Counted from the stretch's first letter, positions 46,678-59,760 are shown. The stretch: 64,000 nt of DNA from Juglans regia (GCF_001411555.2 NC_049901.1:35102838-35166837); one strand, 5' to 3'. The notes: a model not told the origin generated them from the letters alone. A program made the numbers and translations.

Positions 46678-48083
46678 AGTAACATTTAAGCAATATCCAT
46701 ATATACCAATGCCTCATTTCATTGTGCCTTTGTCTGTCCTGCATAAATGTTCACTTTCAATCCCTTAGTATTTTCTTTCATTTTTTTTTCCCAACAAATG
46801 CAATATCTCTTTCTTCATCCATTATTACTTCGCTCCTCTTCTACAATGACACTTTCCTCCACCATTGCGATGTTCTCGCACCTCAAAACTCCAATTTGAG
46901 ATCTCTCACCCATGACATCGACCTTTCATCTTGAGCTTATCATGTTGTATCCCCATCACTCACTCCATGAATTGTGGCATGACTGGGCAGTGCTGCACAC
47001 TTTGATGGGTTCTATTTGGCAGATTCGGCTATCTCCAACTTTTATGATCTCTATAGATAACCATAGTGCTCGAGATTGCCTTACATACTCGATCTCTACC
47101 TTTGTCTATGCATTTAAAGGCCATTCAATTTATTCGTTTATTCCATATTAGAAAATCCTTAAGTAGATAATATGGGAAATTTCTCATGTATTTAGTGTTC
47201 GTTATATTTAGGATCATTCCACACCTTTGCTACTTTTTCTCCGGTTTTAACATATGTCATTCTCATATCGTGCAAGGTGTCTTATCTCAGGTGACCATAA
47301 ATTATAGTATGTCAAAGCGTATTTTGTAACCAATAGTCAAGAATTGCACCATGTGCCTGTAAAAGAGAAGAACGTGGTGGTTGGGTGTCTCCGTGACACC
47401 TCTGATGCCAAAATTAAAAGATATTAAGTGCTTGAGAGTGAGGTCAGAGTGATTAACCTCCTATTGTTATCGAATTTTATGCTATTTATATTTACCTCGT
47501 CAAGGTCTTTCTGCTCAGATTGCCACACTGCCACATTTAATGTGGTAGTTTCTTGTCGACAACAGGATCTTTAGTTGGGATCTCAAGCTTACACTCCATG
47601 CCGGCTCATTTAATGTAACATCACTTTTTGCAAGTCACTCAAGCTAGGCCTTCTCCTCACGATATCAAGTCGGACTAGATGCCTTGATTTGAGGCCTAGA
47701 GGCTCTGTGGGCACAGGCCTCACAAACCTAATTCTATGGAGGGGGTAAAATATACCTCTAGTTACCCTACCAATTCTTACTGTGTGAGCAGTGACAATTA
47801 ATTTTTTTGTCTCGCGACGTTTCCATGCCCCCATGACCATTTCTCGCTATAGCTTGCATCCCTAGTCCTGAGATAATGTACGATTATTCATCTTCCATGT
47901 CCAATCGTGTGGTGGGAGTTACGGGATTTGTTTCCAGCATCCCACCTTGTTTGACACTTGTCACATTTCCATCATAAACCTTCCAACGATTTCAGTAGAC
48001 CTATTTGTACCCCTAGCTTAGAGCAACAATCCTTCCCTTCTTGAGAATCGCATTTTTCGTGTCCCGAATCCTCCTTTAAGTAT
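46678..48083. other. no gene identified
   Basis: Unassigned sequence between the CACTA end and the gag-like fragment. From about 47330 the composition is less AT-rich and could be the leader of the element that carries the 48084-48737 fragment. Open frames here show no motif. Confidence 0.4.
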
Positions 48084-48737
48084 TTGGGGCGCATGTTCCG
48101 TGATGCTTCCCAATATTTTGAGGGGTACCACTGGATTGCATCCACCTCTCGCTTAGATTTAAATGCTGTTAGTGCCTCATTTGGGGTATTAGAGTGCATT
48201 ACTCTCGAGATGTTAGGACTCTATCAAGGTGCCGTGGACTCGGAGGGGTTCGTTGAGAAGGTGCCTCCAGACCCCAAGATATTCTCGAACGGGTTGCGAC
48301 TCCCTTTCTGCCGACCTGTTTAAGACGTTTGGAATTTTGTCTTGCTGGCCCCTTTGTATCTTCACCCCAACGCCTAGAGGATATTGATGTCTTATTGCAT
48401 TTTTTGGTGCAAGGTGTTGCATGATCAGGATGAAGAATATCTTGACCTAACAGCTATGGAGTTTTTCCATACCCACCAGATACAGGGTCGTGAGGCCAAC
48501 AAGTGTAGTTTCAGGTCCCGTCCTAAGTTTCGAGTTACCCACCTTGAACAACGATTCTCCAGTGTCAAGGATTGGTTTAAGAAGTTCTTTTTCATGTCAG
48601 GAAGGGGTTGGGAGTTTCCCGCCAGGAAAGCAGTCACAAAGAGTTTGGGCCAACCCTTAAGTACTCCACCTATCGTCCCTGATGAAAATGAGTTCATGAT
48701 AAACTTGTGGGGGGTGATGAAAATGAGTTTATCGTGA
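48084..48737 (+). pseudogene. putative gypsy-type transposon gag-like fragment (PF04195 type)
   Basis: The reading frames give GLRLPFCRPV, stop, VWNFVLLAPLYLHPNA, stop, RILMSYCIFWCKVLHDQDEE, FFHTHQIQGREANKC and DWFKKFFFMSGRGWEFP. This progression (a pro-rich LPF start, a bulky aromatic helix, and an FFVSG-WEFP end) is the plant 'putative gypsy type transposon' domain found at the N-terminus of many Tat-group gag genes. Stops at about 48320 and 48377 break it. No pol follows on this strand. The function is structural gag at best, now dead. Confidence 0.65.
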
Positions 48738-48753
48738 ACTCATTTTCATCACC
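48713..48753. repeat. perfect 17-bp inverted repeat with 7-base loop
   Basis: The arms at 48713-48729 (GGTGATGAAAATGAGTT) and 48737-48753 are exact complements around TATCGTG. A partial extra copy of the arm (GATGAAAATGAGTT) sits at 48681-48694, so the hairpin probably grew from local duplication and inversion. Confidence 0.9.
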
Positions 48754-49494
48754 TGGGTATCAGGAAACTCATTACAATAATAAACTCATTTTCCTAGTGC
48801 CCTGTTCATGAGCGAGCTTGCATCGGGAAGGTTTATGCCCGGGTATAAGGGCACTAGGAAAAGGCTTAGAGCAAGGCCCTGTTGATGAGAGTGAAGATTG
48901 AACAATTCGTGGTGTTGTCGGCCCAGTCAGGGCTTGATATGTGACTCCCCCAAATTCCGCTTGGGATCGGACGGACATTTGAAGTGTCGAGACATGCAAC
49001 ACAAGGTTACCTGCCCCCGTTCATGACATATAAGATGCAATATTCCTAACATGCATCTAGCATTATGCAATATTCGCAGCGGATAATTTTTTTTTCTTTA
49101 GCAATACTATGCACCAAACTAAAATATCTCAAATACTTAAAACATACTCCATACTTAACGACATACTAAACAACTAAGATCACAATAATAGTCCATAAGG
49201 TTGTGATCAAAAGAGTGCTGGAGATTGAACTCCACCAATACAAGTAGTAATCTGAGGTAACTATTGTAATACCATCTACGTCGCACCGTCGCTTAGTCGG
49301 CCGTTTCCAGTTGGTCGATTCCCGGTTCTCCTTCAGATCCTATAACAAAATCTACCATTCGGGGGAAATGGTAGTTGGGACTACCATAGTGAGATTTGAT
49401 TACAAATCTCAGCAAGTTAACGGAAAACTTCCACACAGGTTAATGATGCATGCATGGCAGTAAAAGCATGAATGGACAATCAAATCATAAGTAA

Positions 49495-49850
49495 TTATAG
49501 CATAACTTGACATAGAACATAACATAACTGGCATAACTTAAACTGAAACTGAAGCTTAGCATGAACGCGACTTGCAACATAGCATGAACGTGAACTTGAA
49601 ATATAACATGGACTTAAAACATAACATGAACGTGAACATGCATAATTTGAACATGAACTTGAGCATGACATAACATAAATGTGAACTTGGAACATAACGT
49701 AAATGTGAACATAACATAACATGAACTTGAAACATATTCTTGTCTCATGGGATTACCATGATTGCGTGAACGTAAACTTGAACGTAACATAACATGAACT
49801 TGAAACATGACTTGAACGTGAAATACATGAACTTGAAATCTTATTCAATA
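49495..49850. repeat. degenerate ACATAACATGAAC(T/G)TGA tandem array, part 1
   Basis: Short units of about 15-20 bases built on AACATAACATGAACTTGAA repeat irregularly for roughly 350 bases. It continues as part 2 at 50280-50720 after a unique-like insert. Confidence 0.8.
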
Positions 49851-49889
49851 GATTTAATCATTAAAATGACCATATGGGTGCTAGACAGG

Positions 49890-50140
49890 TCCCCTTGAGC
49901 CGTGTGTCCCTGCCGATTACCGCATCACATCACATGTTTCTATACTAGTTGTGAGTGCGTTAATACGTACTCCACAGTTGTTATGGCCCCACGTAGTCTA
50001 CGTGTCACAATTGCTGTGTCTCACGTAGTGTATGCTCCACAGTTGTTGTGGCCCCATGACTTATCTGTTTGTGCCACACTTGCTGTGGACACACGTAACA
50101 TAATGTGTGGCACCATCGGCGTTAGTGCCTGGCGCGCTCC
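49890..50140. repeat. CCACAGTTGTTGTGGCCCC-type phrase repeats
   Basis: GCTCCACAGTTGTTGTGGCC, TCCACAGTTGTTATGGCCCC, CACAATTGCTGTGTCTCACG and CCACACTTGCTGTGGACACA recur at about 50-base spacing. Each is a near-palindrome (CCACA...TGTGG). Confidence 0.7.
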
Positions 50141-50279
50141 GGTGACCAGCTAATTAGGCCCAATTTGCAACCTGTTGACTGTACTTCGTCAACCCAGGGA
50201 ATTTCACACCTATTTAGACACTCCAGCGTGAACAAAAGAGTTCCACTAGGATATTACCCCATCCTAGCGCTTAGGGTCG

Positions 50280-50720
50280 TGATTGACATGAATGACTTAA
50301 CTGGCATACATGACATTTCGTAACGTGACGTAACATGAACGTGACATAAAAGACAGAAATCTTGACGTAGCATAACGTGACATGAACGTAAGACGACAGA
50401 CATGACATACTTCGAGACATAAATGTAATATAGAACATTTCATAACATGGCATACTTGTAACATGCAACATTTCGTAACATGGCATAACATATAACAGAC
50501 AACATTTCATAACATGGTGTAACATGTGACAATGAATCTTACATGACATGAAATACATGTAACAGATGGCATACTTAACTTAACATGACATGCTTGCAAT
50601 GTATAGGAATACGTGACAGAAAATCTTTTGTAACAGATGAATAATTCATGACAGAATAAATTCTGTGTAACAGATAAATATGTAATGACTTGGCATGGCA
50701 CATATGATAACATGCATACA
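50280..50720. repeat. degenerate ACATGGCATAACATGTAAC tandem array, part 2
   Basis: Units such as CATTTCATAACATGGCATAC and CATTTCGTAACATGGCATAA repeat irregularly, related to the array at 49495-49850. Confidence 0.8.
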
Positions 50721-53525
50721 TACAATTTAGTTCCATTACTTATCACTCATACACATTAAACTGATAGTAAGTTAAAAGCTAACTTACCTCGATCGTCGCG
50801 TTCTACTAGAATAAAGCGCGAAACACGAGAAACTGTAAAAGGTTATTCTAAAAGTTAGAAATTAATTACTAACAATTAGAAATGTGAAAAGAGACAACTT
50901 AGAGTAAAATTACCATTTTACCCTTTTACCCTCTACATGTGGGCAAATGACCATTTTACCCCATAACTTAAGGATTTGATATCCTAATTCCAAAAAATTA
51001 CCAAAATTTACATTCCTAATGTAAATTTTGTCCCAAACTCAAATCTCAACTCAGAAAAATTTAAAACCAATAACAACTATGAAAAACTCACTATGGCCGA
51101 AACCTACATAGGCCATTTGTCTTATTTTGGTTGCAATTCTTTCAAGTTCCAAAACTCATGAATAAACCAAAATCTTGTAACAAAGATCTTCCTATCCTAA
51201 GTTTAAAAACACCCTTAAAACTATCCATTAAGAAAAAGCTAATTATCAATACCAAACTTTTTGTAAAAAGACCCAAACTTTTTAACAAAAAGTAAACCTT
51301 AAATCACAAGTTTTGACCTTAATAAAAACATCTCCAAGAATTCCAAAAAATCAAATCTTACTTCTAACATATTCATAACATCATCCTAAGATCAAACATG
51401 CTTTAAAACATCAAACAAAACTCACCAAAAAACACAAAACAACACTTGGAGTTTTTGGTTTTAAACTTAGTCCAAAACAGAAACTGATTTTCCCAACTAA
51501 CTATGATCAATCTCTTGATCCATGGCTTAAAGACATGTGATCTTCAAACTAACACATCAAATGGTTTAAAAATGTGTCCTAAAGAATATCCCACCATCAA
51601 ACTTAAAATCACATGGCTAAAATTTAATAAAACATGGATCTAACTCAAAAACATCAAAGTTTAGGCCTAACCGAAATCCTCTCGCATAGAAAATCATATC
51701 TTTAAAAATAATACTAAATATCTTCGAAATAACATCCTAACATGTATATAAGAGGCTTAAGATCATCATATAAAAATATCAAAGCCTTTGGAATAAGATT
51801 AAACCACGAAATATTCAAACTTTCACCAAACAGAAACTGTTTTTCCACTCCCAGTTTTCAAGTTTCTAACTCTAAGCAAATCTATCATCAAAAGCTTTAT
51901 TCATGCAACAAAACCTCAATGAACATTCATAAACACATGTTAACAACACTCCATAAAATTTTCGGACCAAGATAAGTCCATTAGCTTGGTCAAAACTTCC
52001 AAAACATAACATACTCTCCAGTTTCACGCCCAGAATGACCTTTCCATAGTTAAAAATACTTTTGACCGGCCAAATGAGAATGTAATGAGACTAATAGTAT
52101 ATCCACGGAAACTAGACTCAAAGACGAACAACTTATGTGAAGGAATCATCGTGCGAACATACCTTCAAAGGGTCGTAAATAGCCACGCAAAAAGTCCCAG
52201 AAATCTGCCCTAGAGAGCTCTTTTGGGTTTCTCTCTAAGAACGGGAGAAAGAAGTGATAAAATGGAGAGAAGTATGTCTTGCATGACTTTAGACTTCTGG
52301 AGAGAGAAGTTATGGGCTTGAATGACCCTTGATTGGAGGTGGATATGTGACATAAAGTGGAGAATAGAGAGGCGCAGAGACTGCTTGCAGCAGCTGTGAA
52401 AGATGGAGGTTGATGGAGTGGATTTCTCCTTCACATCAAGGCACTATTGGGTGTAGCCAATGGCAGTAGATGGTCTGCCATGTGGGGGAGGAAACTTCTC
52501 CAAGAAGCTTTGCCAAGGTGGCCAATTTCGTGGGCCTTGGTGGGCCCCACTAAGTGGGCTTCAATTTGGGGTTTAAAGGGGGTTTGGTTAGGGTTTGAGA
52601 TGCTATCAAGCCCAAAATCAATTTTTCTTGGCCCAAACAAATTCCCAAGGTTTAAAAGGTTGAATAATGATGTCATAACAAGGATTTGATTAATTAATAG
52701 CATGTGGAAGTGATTTAATCAAGTGATTAAACACAATGCTAGAAATCGGATTAAAAAGGGTTTGGAGGCCAACTTTAGGGTTTGGGAAAACCATTTAGGG
52801 TTTTGGTTTCAACCAAGATTTTGGGGTTTCAATTGGATTCCAATCATTTAGGGTTTTGCTAGGGTTGAAACCCTCTTTGGTCTTGCACAATTTGGTTGAA
52901 CAGATGAAACACAACTTTGCTTAGGTGGCATGATCTCACACCTTGATTCCTTCACAAATCTATCTAATGGTTCTTCTTTGTGTCAAGTGTCTAATACCAT
53001 TCACTAAGTGTGGCTAAAATCTTGCCAAGTGTCCAAATAAAATTTCTCTAACCTAATTTGGACATTCCACACTGTGATTTTGAAAACACTGCAATGGGTG
53101 CGCTTATCGAGGTTACTACTCACTCCAAAAAAAATACATAATAAACTTAGTACTAGAAAATTCTAAATATTCATATTAACTTATAGTGAAAATCGCTTAA
53201 CGAAATTCAACCCCGAAGTGCCCCTAAAAATAATTTCACAATTTTAAACAGACGTTTCGTCCGGAATTATGAAAATAAGTTATTGCGCCATAAAATCCTA
53301 AATAATCCTCTGAGTCCAATGGCGTAGACCATAACGCATTCTAACACTTCTAATTACCTCAAATAATTAAACTCATATTACTAGCACCATAGTGAGTGAT
53401 AACACTGACTATGTTGACAGACTAAAACCTATGCGATTGGTCGATTCGTAAAAACTTATGGGGTTTTCACGAGATTCCTAAAGTCAATAGAAATTCCACC
53501 AATGAATTTCTAGCGGGCTGTTACA

Positions 53526-54399
53526 TGATAAGTGTGATTTTTATTACTCTTTTAATTATGAAAAGTGTCAGCTTTCCTTCAATTCTGTTAATTTTAGTTT
53601 ATTTCTACATAGTTTTCTTTATTTTCTTAGATTTAAAGGAATGAGAAGATTTAGTGCGAAAGAAGAGTATTTTGGAACAAAATAAGAGACTACAGATCTA
53701 GACAGATGAGAGGTAGCGAGATCTGAAGAAAGCTGATAAGATTTGGGCGAGGAGCCTTATCCCGTGGGTAGCAAAGAGATTTCTCTCGCCCAAAGGTAAG
53801 TAGACTTACTTGTTAGTAGGCGAGGAAACTCGCGACCAGAAGGCGGTTAGATTAGGTGACTAGTCTAAACGACCAACTTAAAAGACAAATCTAAACGACA
53901 TCATCGACAATCATGAGGTAGAAGGTGAGCAGCTTTACTGCTTGGTAGGTCGGCGAGAGGGTTCTATAATCTCGATTGGGAGTCTATCTACTTGGTAGGT
54001 GAAAGGGTTCTATAATCCTGATTGGGAGTTTGTCTTCTCGATAAGCGAGGAGACCAATTTTATTTAGTGCACAAGGCATCTATCTGATGGGATAATTCCT
54101 ACCGACCAGGATCAATCTGCTACTGACCACTAAATCTTGAACTCTATAAATCAAGTCGCATATCACTGAATCTTCTTTTCTAGAGAATATGGATGAAAAA
54201 GGCATGCAGGAAAATAGGAGAATAAAGAATTGAAGGTGAAAAAAAGTTGGCTGGCAGAACCACTCACGCGGGAATCTGGAACCTTGTTTTCGGTTGGAAG
54301 AAAATAAACAAATATAAGAAAGAAGGGGTCAGCGAGGTTGCGGAAGAATTACTTCTACAAAAAGAGTGGAGTTTGAGTCAAGAGGAAGGGAGAGAGTGG
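53526..54399. other. non-coding flank of a gypsy remnant
   Basis: Short repeated phrases (GGTTCTATAATC near 53957 and 54007; TTGGGAGT near 53977 and 54024) suggest LTR or leader sequence belonging to the adjacent Tat-type remnant. No gene is seen. Confidence 0.4.
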
Positions 54400-55690
54400 G
54401 CTCTGCCTCCACCCACTTAGTGAAGAAGTCCACCACCACCAAAATGCACTTTACACCGCCTTTTCCTCGTGGCAATGGCCTGACGATATCTAGTCCCTAG
54501 TAAAGGCCAAGGTGAGGTGACATTTGTCATTTCCTCAGATGGGCAATGCATTATCGGCGCGTGCATTTGACACTTCTCACACTTTTGGATGAACTCCTCC
54601 TTGTCATGGAGGGCTCGAGGCTAATAGTAACCAACTCTTAGTACCTTTAACACCAGGGTCATCCTGCTCGAGCGATTTCCACATAGCCATTCATGTATTT
54701 CTGCCATGATGTACTAAACCTCTTTTGAGGAGATATATTGGAGGAGGGGGAAGAGAAACCTCGTTCGTACAACTTCTCTTCTGCAAAGACAAAGCGAGTT
54801 GCTCTATTCTTTACTCTCATAGCCTCCTCTTTTCAGATTGGTAGCTCTCTAGTGATTAGAAGTAAATTTATTTCATGAGCCCAATCAGGGACGATGTCCC
54901 CTATTTCTAAGGTCATGATTCCCACAGTTGGGACCTCTATTACCCTTGTTTCCAAAGTAGTTATGTGTCATCTATGCCCGATGCAGCCCATGCTAGCCAG
55001 TCCACTTTCTAGTTGTCCTTTTAGGGAATTCGTTTGATAGTGATGCTCCAGAAGCAGTTGCACTCTCTCCATACTTGTTGCAGATAGAGCTGGAGTCTCT
55101 CACTCTTCGTAATGTACTTCCCTTTAACTTGGTTCACCACTATCTCGGAGTTTGAATTTATTGTTAAGTCCGTCGCGTCGTGAGACCTTATACTCTACCT
55201 CAAGTGTAGTCTTGAACTCAAGTCTTATCGAGTGGTAGGTCTCCTCACCTTCGTCGGAAACTAAATATAACCCCACACTCCTGCCTTTTCGGCATGACAA
55301 GTCGTCAACGTAAACATGCCACTGGTTGTCCTCTAGTGGGGCAGGTGCAGCTTCAGCAGGTCCAGTTATCTCAGAGATGAAGTTCGCCAGATCTTGTCCT
55401 TGGATGGTCATACTGGAGATGTAGTCGATGTAGAATTCGCTTAGTTCAATCAACCAGTTTACCATGCTTGCGGATGTGTCAAGGCACTGAAGGACTTTCT
55501 TTAATTACGCATCCATTACGACCTTTATCGGATATGCTTGAAAGTAAGTCCTTAGCTAATGGTCAGCCACTACAAGTGCGAACACCAACAGTTCCATCGG
55601 TGGATATCTTGGCTTTGCTCTTAGGGCCTTCCTGGATGAACCTCATAGCGAGTAGCTAGTCCACCTCCTTTGCCATCGAGGCAAAGTTCT
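54400..55690 (-). pseudogene. Tat-type Ty3/gypsy RNase H and integrase remnant
   Basis: Reading the minus strand, the RT/RNase H linker appears first near 55470-55690 (RTYFQAYPIKVVMDA, KKVLQCLDTSASMVNWLIEL). It is followed by the RNase H region at 55124-55465 (NQWHVYVDDLSCRKGRSVGL, SIRLEFKTTLEVEYKV). The integrase zinc region and core follow (EEFIQKCEKCQMHAPIMHC, RPLPRGKGGVKCILVVVDFF, TKWVEAEP) at 54400-54600. RNase H then integrase is gypsy order, and the extra RNase H-like domain wording is typical of the Tat lineage. Multiple stops break it. It lies head to tail with the Athila-like remnant but is a different lineage. Confidence 0.78.
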
Positions 55691-56937
55691 CCATGCTAAA
55701 ATTTTGCCTCTTTTATCAGACTTTCGTGGTGTCTCTTCAATTAAAGTGTCTCCCAAGTGTAGAAGATATGAAATTGTTTCTAGGAAGAGTACCAAGATTG
55801 ATTTCACAAGGATTAAAGCTTTTTAAAGAACTAAACCGTGGTGTTTTAAAATGAGAATGCTTATTTACTCAAACTTAGAAAGAATGTTTATGGAAAAGGG
55901 ATGGAAACAAGTCTTAGACTATTGAGTCTGACTTATTATGCACAGGAATGAAATGAATTGATTTAATCTTCACTTTCCTTCAATTTGAACAATGTTCCTA
56001 TTCTGATGAATCTTTTTGGAGGATCTTTCAATAATACTTGAATTTTTCAATTTCAAATAAAAGAAGAGTTAAAACAATTTTTTGATGTTAATCAAACTTT
56101 TGTCAAACACTTAAGCTGCGGGTTCCTTCTCACAGCTTGGTTTCACAAGAAGGATTAGGATTTCTCAATTTCCACAAACACTATTTCGGTCAAGAACAAA
56201 CTGTATGGCTAATGTATATGTTTCATGCTCAAATTAAACTCTTGAAATAACCTCCATCATGTTAATATCAAACTATCGTTGCTAAGAAAAACCAAAGTTT
56301 CACACAAACCAAGAATCCACCATGCCCTTCAGTCTACGATGGATCAAAGAGAGGTAAGTAAGCTCTGGAATAGCATCATATAACAGATGATAAGAAAACT
56401 TTATGGATACTACTTACTAAGCACAATGGAAATGACAAACCCTAGGAAACACAAACCGTTCAAAGAAATCTCGAGCCTAAGTTTTAGAAATTACTCACAT
56501 ATAGTGTGTTGGTAAACAATGAAAGAAAACACTGAAAACATCATAGAATAAGATTGAGAGGAAAAAAAATTAAAAACAATAGAACGAGATGATACTACTT
56601 ACTAAGCACAATGTAACATGATTTTTTTCTAAAATTTCCTCAACTTTATGCTTATTTAGTACATTATGTCCACTCTATCACACCCTCCAACTAGCTTTTT
56701 ACTAGCCTCTAGCAAATGATGCTATAGATGCCTAGGAATTACTCTTTCTTTCAACTATTCAAACTATCATTCAGAATTCTACAAATTAAGGACTTGTCAA
56801 AAGCATGGGTTATTTTAACTTCCACAGTTCAGAAAGTAGCTTAACTCAAAAGTTCATATAATACGCAATCACTTGCTCACAGGAAATAGATAATACAATT
56901 GCATTCCCCAAACTGTGTTCAGTGTGTGACTAGGTCA
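55691..56937. other. non-coding, nothing recognised
   Basis: Moderately AT-rich sequence between the two gypsy remnants, perhaps the 3' part of the Athila-like element, whose downstream region is normally poorly conserved. A TACTACTTACTAAGCACAATG phrase occurs twice in variant form (near 56409 and 56592). Confidence 0.4.
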
Positions 56938-59760
56938 CTAGAGTTGCAGGTCATCTTCTATTAGGCCACTTTCCACATTACAGTTGTTCATTACAGTTGA
57001 GTTTATCAAATTCGCTTTGGTGTTCTGTGGTCTAATAAAAAACAGTGTCATGCATGAGTAGTTTACATAAAGGTTTAGAAATTGAATTAAAACCTTGTAT
57101 AAACCTCCTATAAAACCTAGCATGCCCTAAGAATGACCTAATGTCCTTTACAACTTTAGGTATGGGGAGTTTAGAGACCAGGTCTATTTTTTATTTATCC
57201 ACTTCAATACCTTTTGAGGACACTATATGCCCCAATACTATACACCTGCTGGGCCATAAAGTGGCACTTTTCCCAGTTGAGCAGTAAGTGTTTCTTCTCA
57301 CTTGGCAAAAACCGCTTGTAAGGTAGTCAAACATTTCTCAAAGTGCTCCCAAAAACAGAGGAGTCATCCATAAGGACTTCTAAGCTACTCTCAATTAAAT
57401 CACTGAATATACTAAGCATGCATCTTTGAAAAGTTGCTGGGGCATTACACAACCCAAAAGACATTCTTCTAAATGCAAAAGTACCAAATGGGTAGGTAAA
57501 AGTGTTTTTTTCTTGGTCCTCAGGTGCTATTTCAATTTGATAATAGCCTGAGAATCCATCTAAGAAACAATAAAATGCATGGCCAGCAACCTTCTCCAAG
57601 ACTTGGTAGAGAAATGGTAAGGGAAAAGGTCTTTTTTAGTGGAAGCATTAAGCTTCCTATAGTCAATACACATTCTCCATCCTGTAGTCACCCATGTGGG
57701 CACTAACTCATTTTTCTCATTTTTAATTACTGTCAACCTTGATTTTTTTGGAACCACTTGTATGGGGCTAACCCACCTACTATTAGATATGGGGTAAATG
57801 ATACCCACATCCAACAATTTAAAGACCTCATTCTTTACTACTTCTTTCATTGAAGGAATGAGCCTTCTTTGCATTTCTCTAGAAGGTTTGGTATCCTCCT
57901 CCAAGTAGATTTTATGGGTGTAGATTAAAGGGTCAGTACCCTTAATGTCGGCCAAGGTCCAGCCTAAGGCCTTTTTATGTTTTGTTAGGACCTCCAATAG
58001 TTTCTCCTCTTGTTTAACTAATAAACAAGAGGAAATTACCACTGGGAAGGTGCTATGGGGTCCCAAAAAGGCATACTTAAGTTTTGCTGGCAGGGCTTGA
58101 GATCCATGTTGGGATCTACTCCTTTGAGTGTCTTACTGTTGCTGTCACTGGAGCTAGTTGTTCAAACTTGAGTTTCCACTGTGGTTCGGCTTGAGTCCCT
58201 ATACATGAAATAGAGGAAAATTCAGTAGATGTATTGATTGGATCAAAATCATCCTCTAAATCAATTAATGAATTAGTAGATTGGCAAGATAGTGGAAAAG
58301 TTTATGAAAAAATGCTTTCTAACAGGTTTACTTCCTGCAATTCTTCCACTTCTTGGGGTTGCCTGCACAAATTGAAAATATTTAGTTCTAAGGTCATATT
58401 TCCAAAACTTAATTTTAGAACACCATTTCTATAATTTATTAGAGCATTTGAGGTAGCAAGAAATGGTCTTCCCAAAAGTTATAGGTGCTTGAAACACATA
58501 ATTTATTCAAAGGTGCATATCAAGAACCACAAAGTCCACTGGGTAATAAAACTTATCAACTTGGACTAAAACATCTTCCACTATCCCCTGGGTAATTTTA
58601 TGGAACTGTTAACTAACTGCAGAGTGATTGAGGTGGGTTTCAGTTCTCCTAGGCCAAGCTTTTCATACAGAGTATAAGGCAACAAGTTCACACTAGACCC
58701 TAAGTCTAACAATGCATGACCAATTTTTGAATTTCCAATTATACAAGCAATAGTGGGTGAGCCTGGGTCCTTATATTTGGGTGGGGTATTGCTCTGAATG
58801 ATAGCATTGACCTGCTTAGTCAGGAAGACCCCTTTTTTCACATTTAATTTTCTTTTAATAGTACACAAGTCCTTAAACAATTTGGCATATGTGGGAATTT
58901 TCTGAATAGCATCCAACAAAAGTATGTTAATCCATACTTGTTTAAAAACCTCTACGATTTTAGCGAGGTTCTTATCCTTGTGTAAGGAAGTCAACCTTAT
59001 GGGGAAAGGTGCAGGTCCAGGTGCAGTGCAGTGTTCTTTTTCAGCTTCTATGCAAAGAGGGTTAGAAACCTTACCAGTGGTATCTTGTTCAAGAGTAGGA
59101 TTTTCTAGAGTTTTACCACTGCTCAATGTTGTGATAGCTTTCACTTGTTTTAGACTTGAGTCCTCAGTCATTTTTGTTACTCGATGAATTTGGCCTTGGG
59201 GGCTGGTTGGGGTTGTGCAGGGAACTTCCCTTCTCCTGCACACTTAAAGTTGTTGTTAGCCTTGTTAATGACCCCCTAATATCATTGATAGCTTATGTAT
59301 TTTGATTATTTATGGTTGCTTGCCCTTGCATGAACTATTGGAGGTTTGCTGCCATTTGATGGATAGCTTCCTTAAGGTTTCTCTTCTATCCAAAAGGTGC
59401 TGGTGCAGGATATTGGGATGGCTCTTACCCCACTAGGGCAAATGCATACTGGTAAGCCCTACAGATGCATGAGATGAGGACTAAGCTGAGTGCTCATTCC
59501 TCCAACTAAAATTTGGATGACTCCTCCACTGTCGATTGTAAGTGTTTGAAGATGGACCTGCAAAAGGTTTAGTCACCATGTTAACAACATTAGTTTAGTT
59601 TAAAAGGACTTTTTTAAATGCTGGAATTGTAGGGCATTCACTTGTTGGATGCCCTATATCTTCACAAATATTGCATTTTTTTGGAACTTTTTGGACAACT
59701 TGAACTTCATTGGTTTTATTCACATGGTGAGGTAAAGTGTTAAAAATGTAATACAAATAA
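56938..59760 (-). pseudogene. Athila-type Ty3/gypsy gag-protease-reverse transcriptase remnant
   Basis: The nucleocapsid knuckle CNICEDIGHPTSEC is near 59630-59672. The protease is seen as ALLDLGSSVNLLPYTLYEKL near 58650-58710, where Athila has DLGASINLMP. RT reads VVPKKSRLTVIKNEKNELVP, TTGWRMCIDYRKLNASTKKD, FRRMSFGLCNAPATFQRCM and the catalytic LMDDSSVFG near 57350, matching the FMDD box of this lineage. The C-terminal part (MLGFIGGLYK) then loses homology at about 57080. Frameshifts and stops separate the blocks. Athila elements usually sit in pericentromeric DNA, which may hint at a heterochromatic setting. Confidence 0.85.

Larger units (their letters stand above)
49020..53525 (-). mobile_element. 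probable large non-coding LTR-type element, TGTAACA start
   Basis: On the minus strand it starts at 53525 with TGTAACAGCCCGCTAGAA and continues through a conserved-looking LTR-like block to about 53090. Next come an AG/TC leader (about 52150-52450), a long AT-rich body, and two arrays of ACATAACATGAACTTG-like repeats separated by a block of CCACAGTTGTTGTGGCCCCA phrases. No gag or pol domain is recognised. The left boundary is not fixed. The structure fits a LARD-like derivative. ORFs within it are repeat artefacts. Confidence 0.5.

Noticed and set aside
46377..46744. Minus-strand frames in the CACTA terminal region as small genes
   Set aside because: They arise from the TTCGAA/TTTGAA array and share no similarity with known proteins.
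49495..50720. Regularly repeated phrases as a CRISPR-like array
   Set aside because: Units are imperfect, spacing is irregular and repeats merge into each other; the sequence is plant LTR-type repeat DNA.
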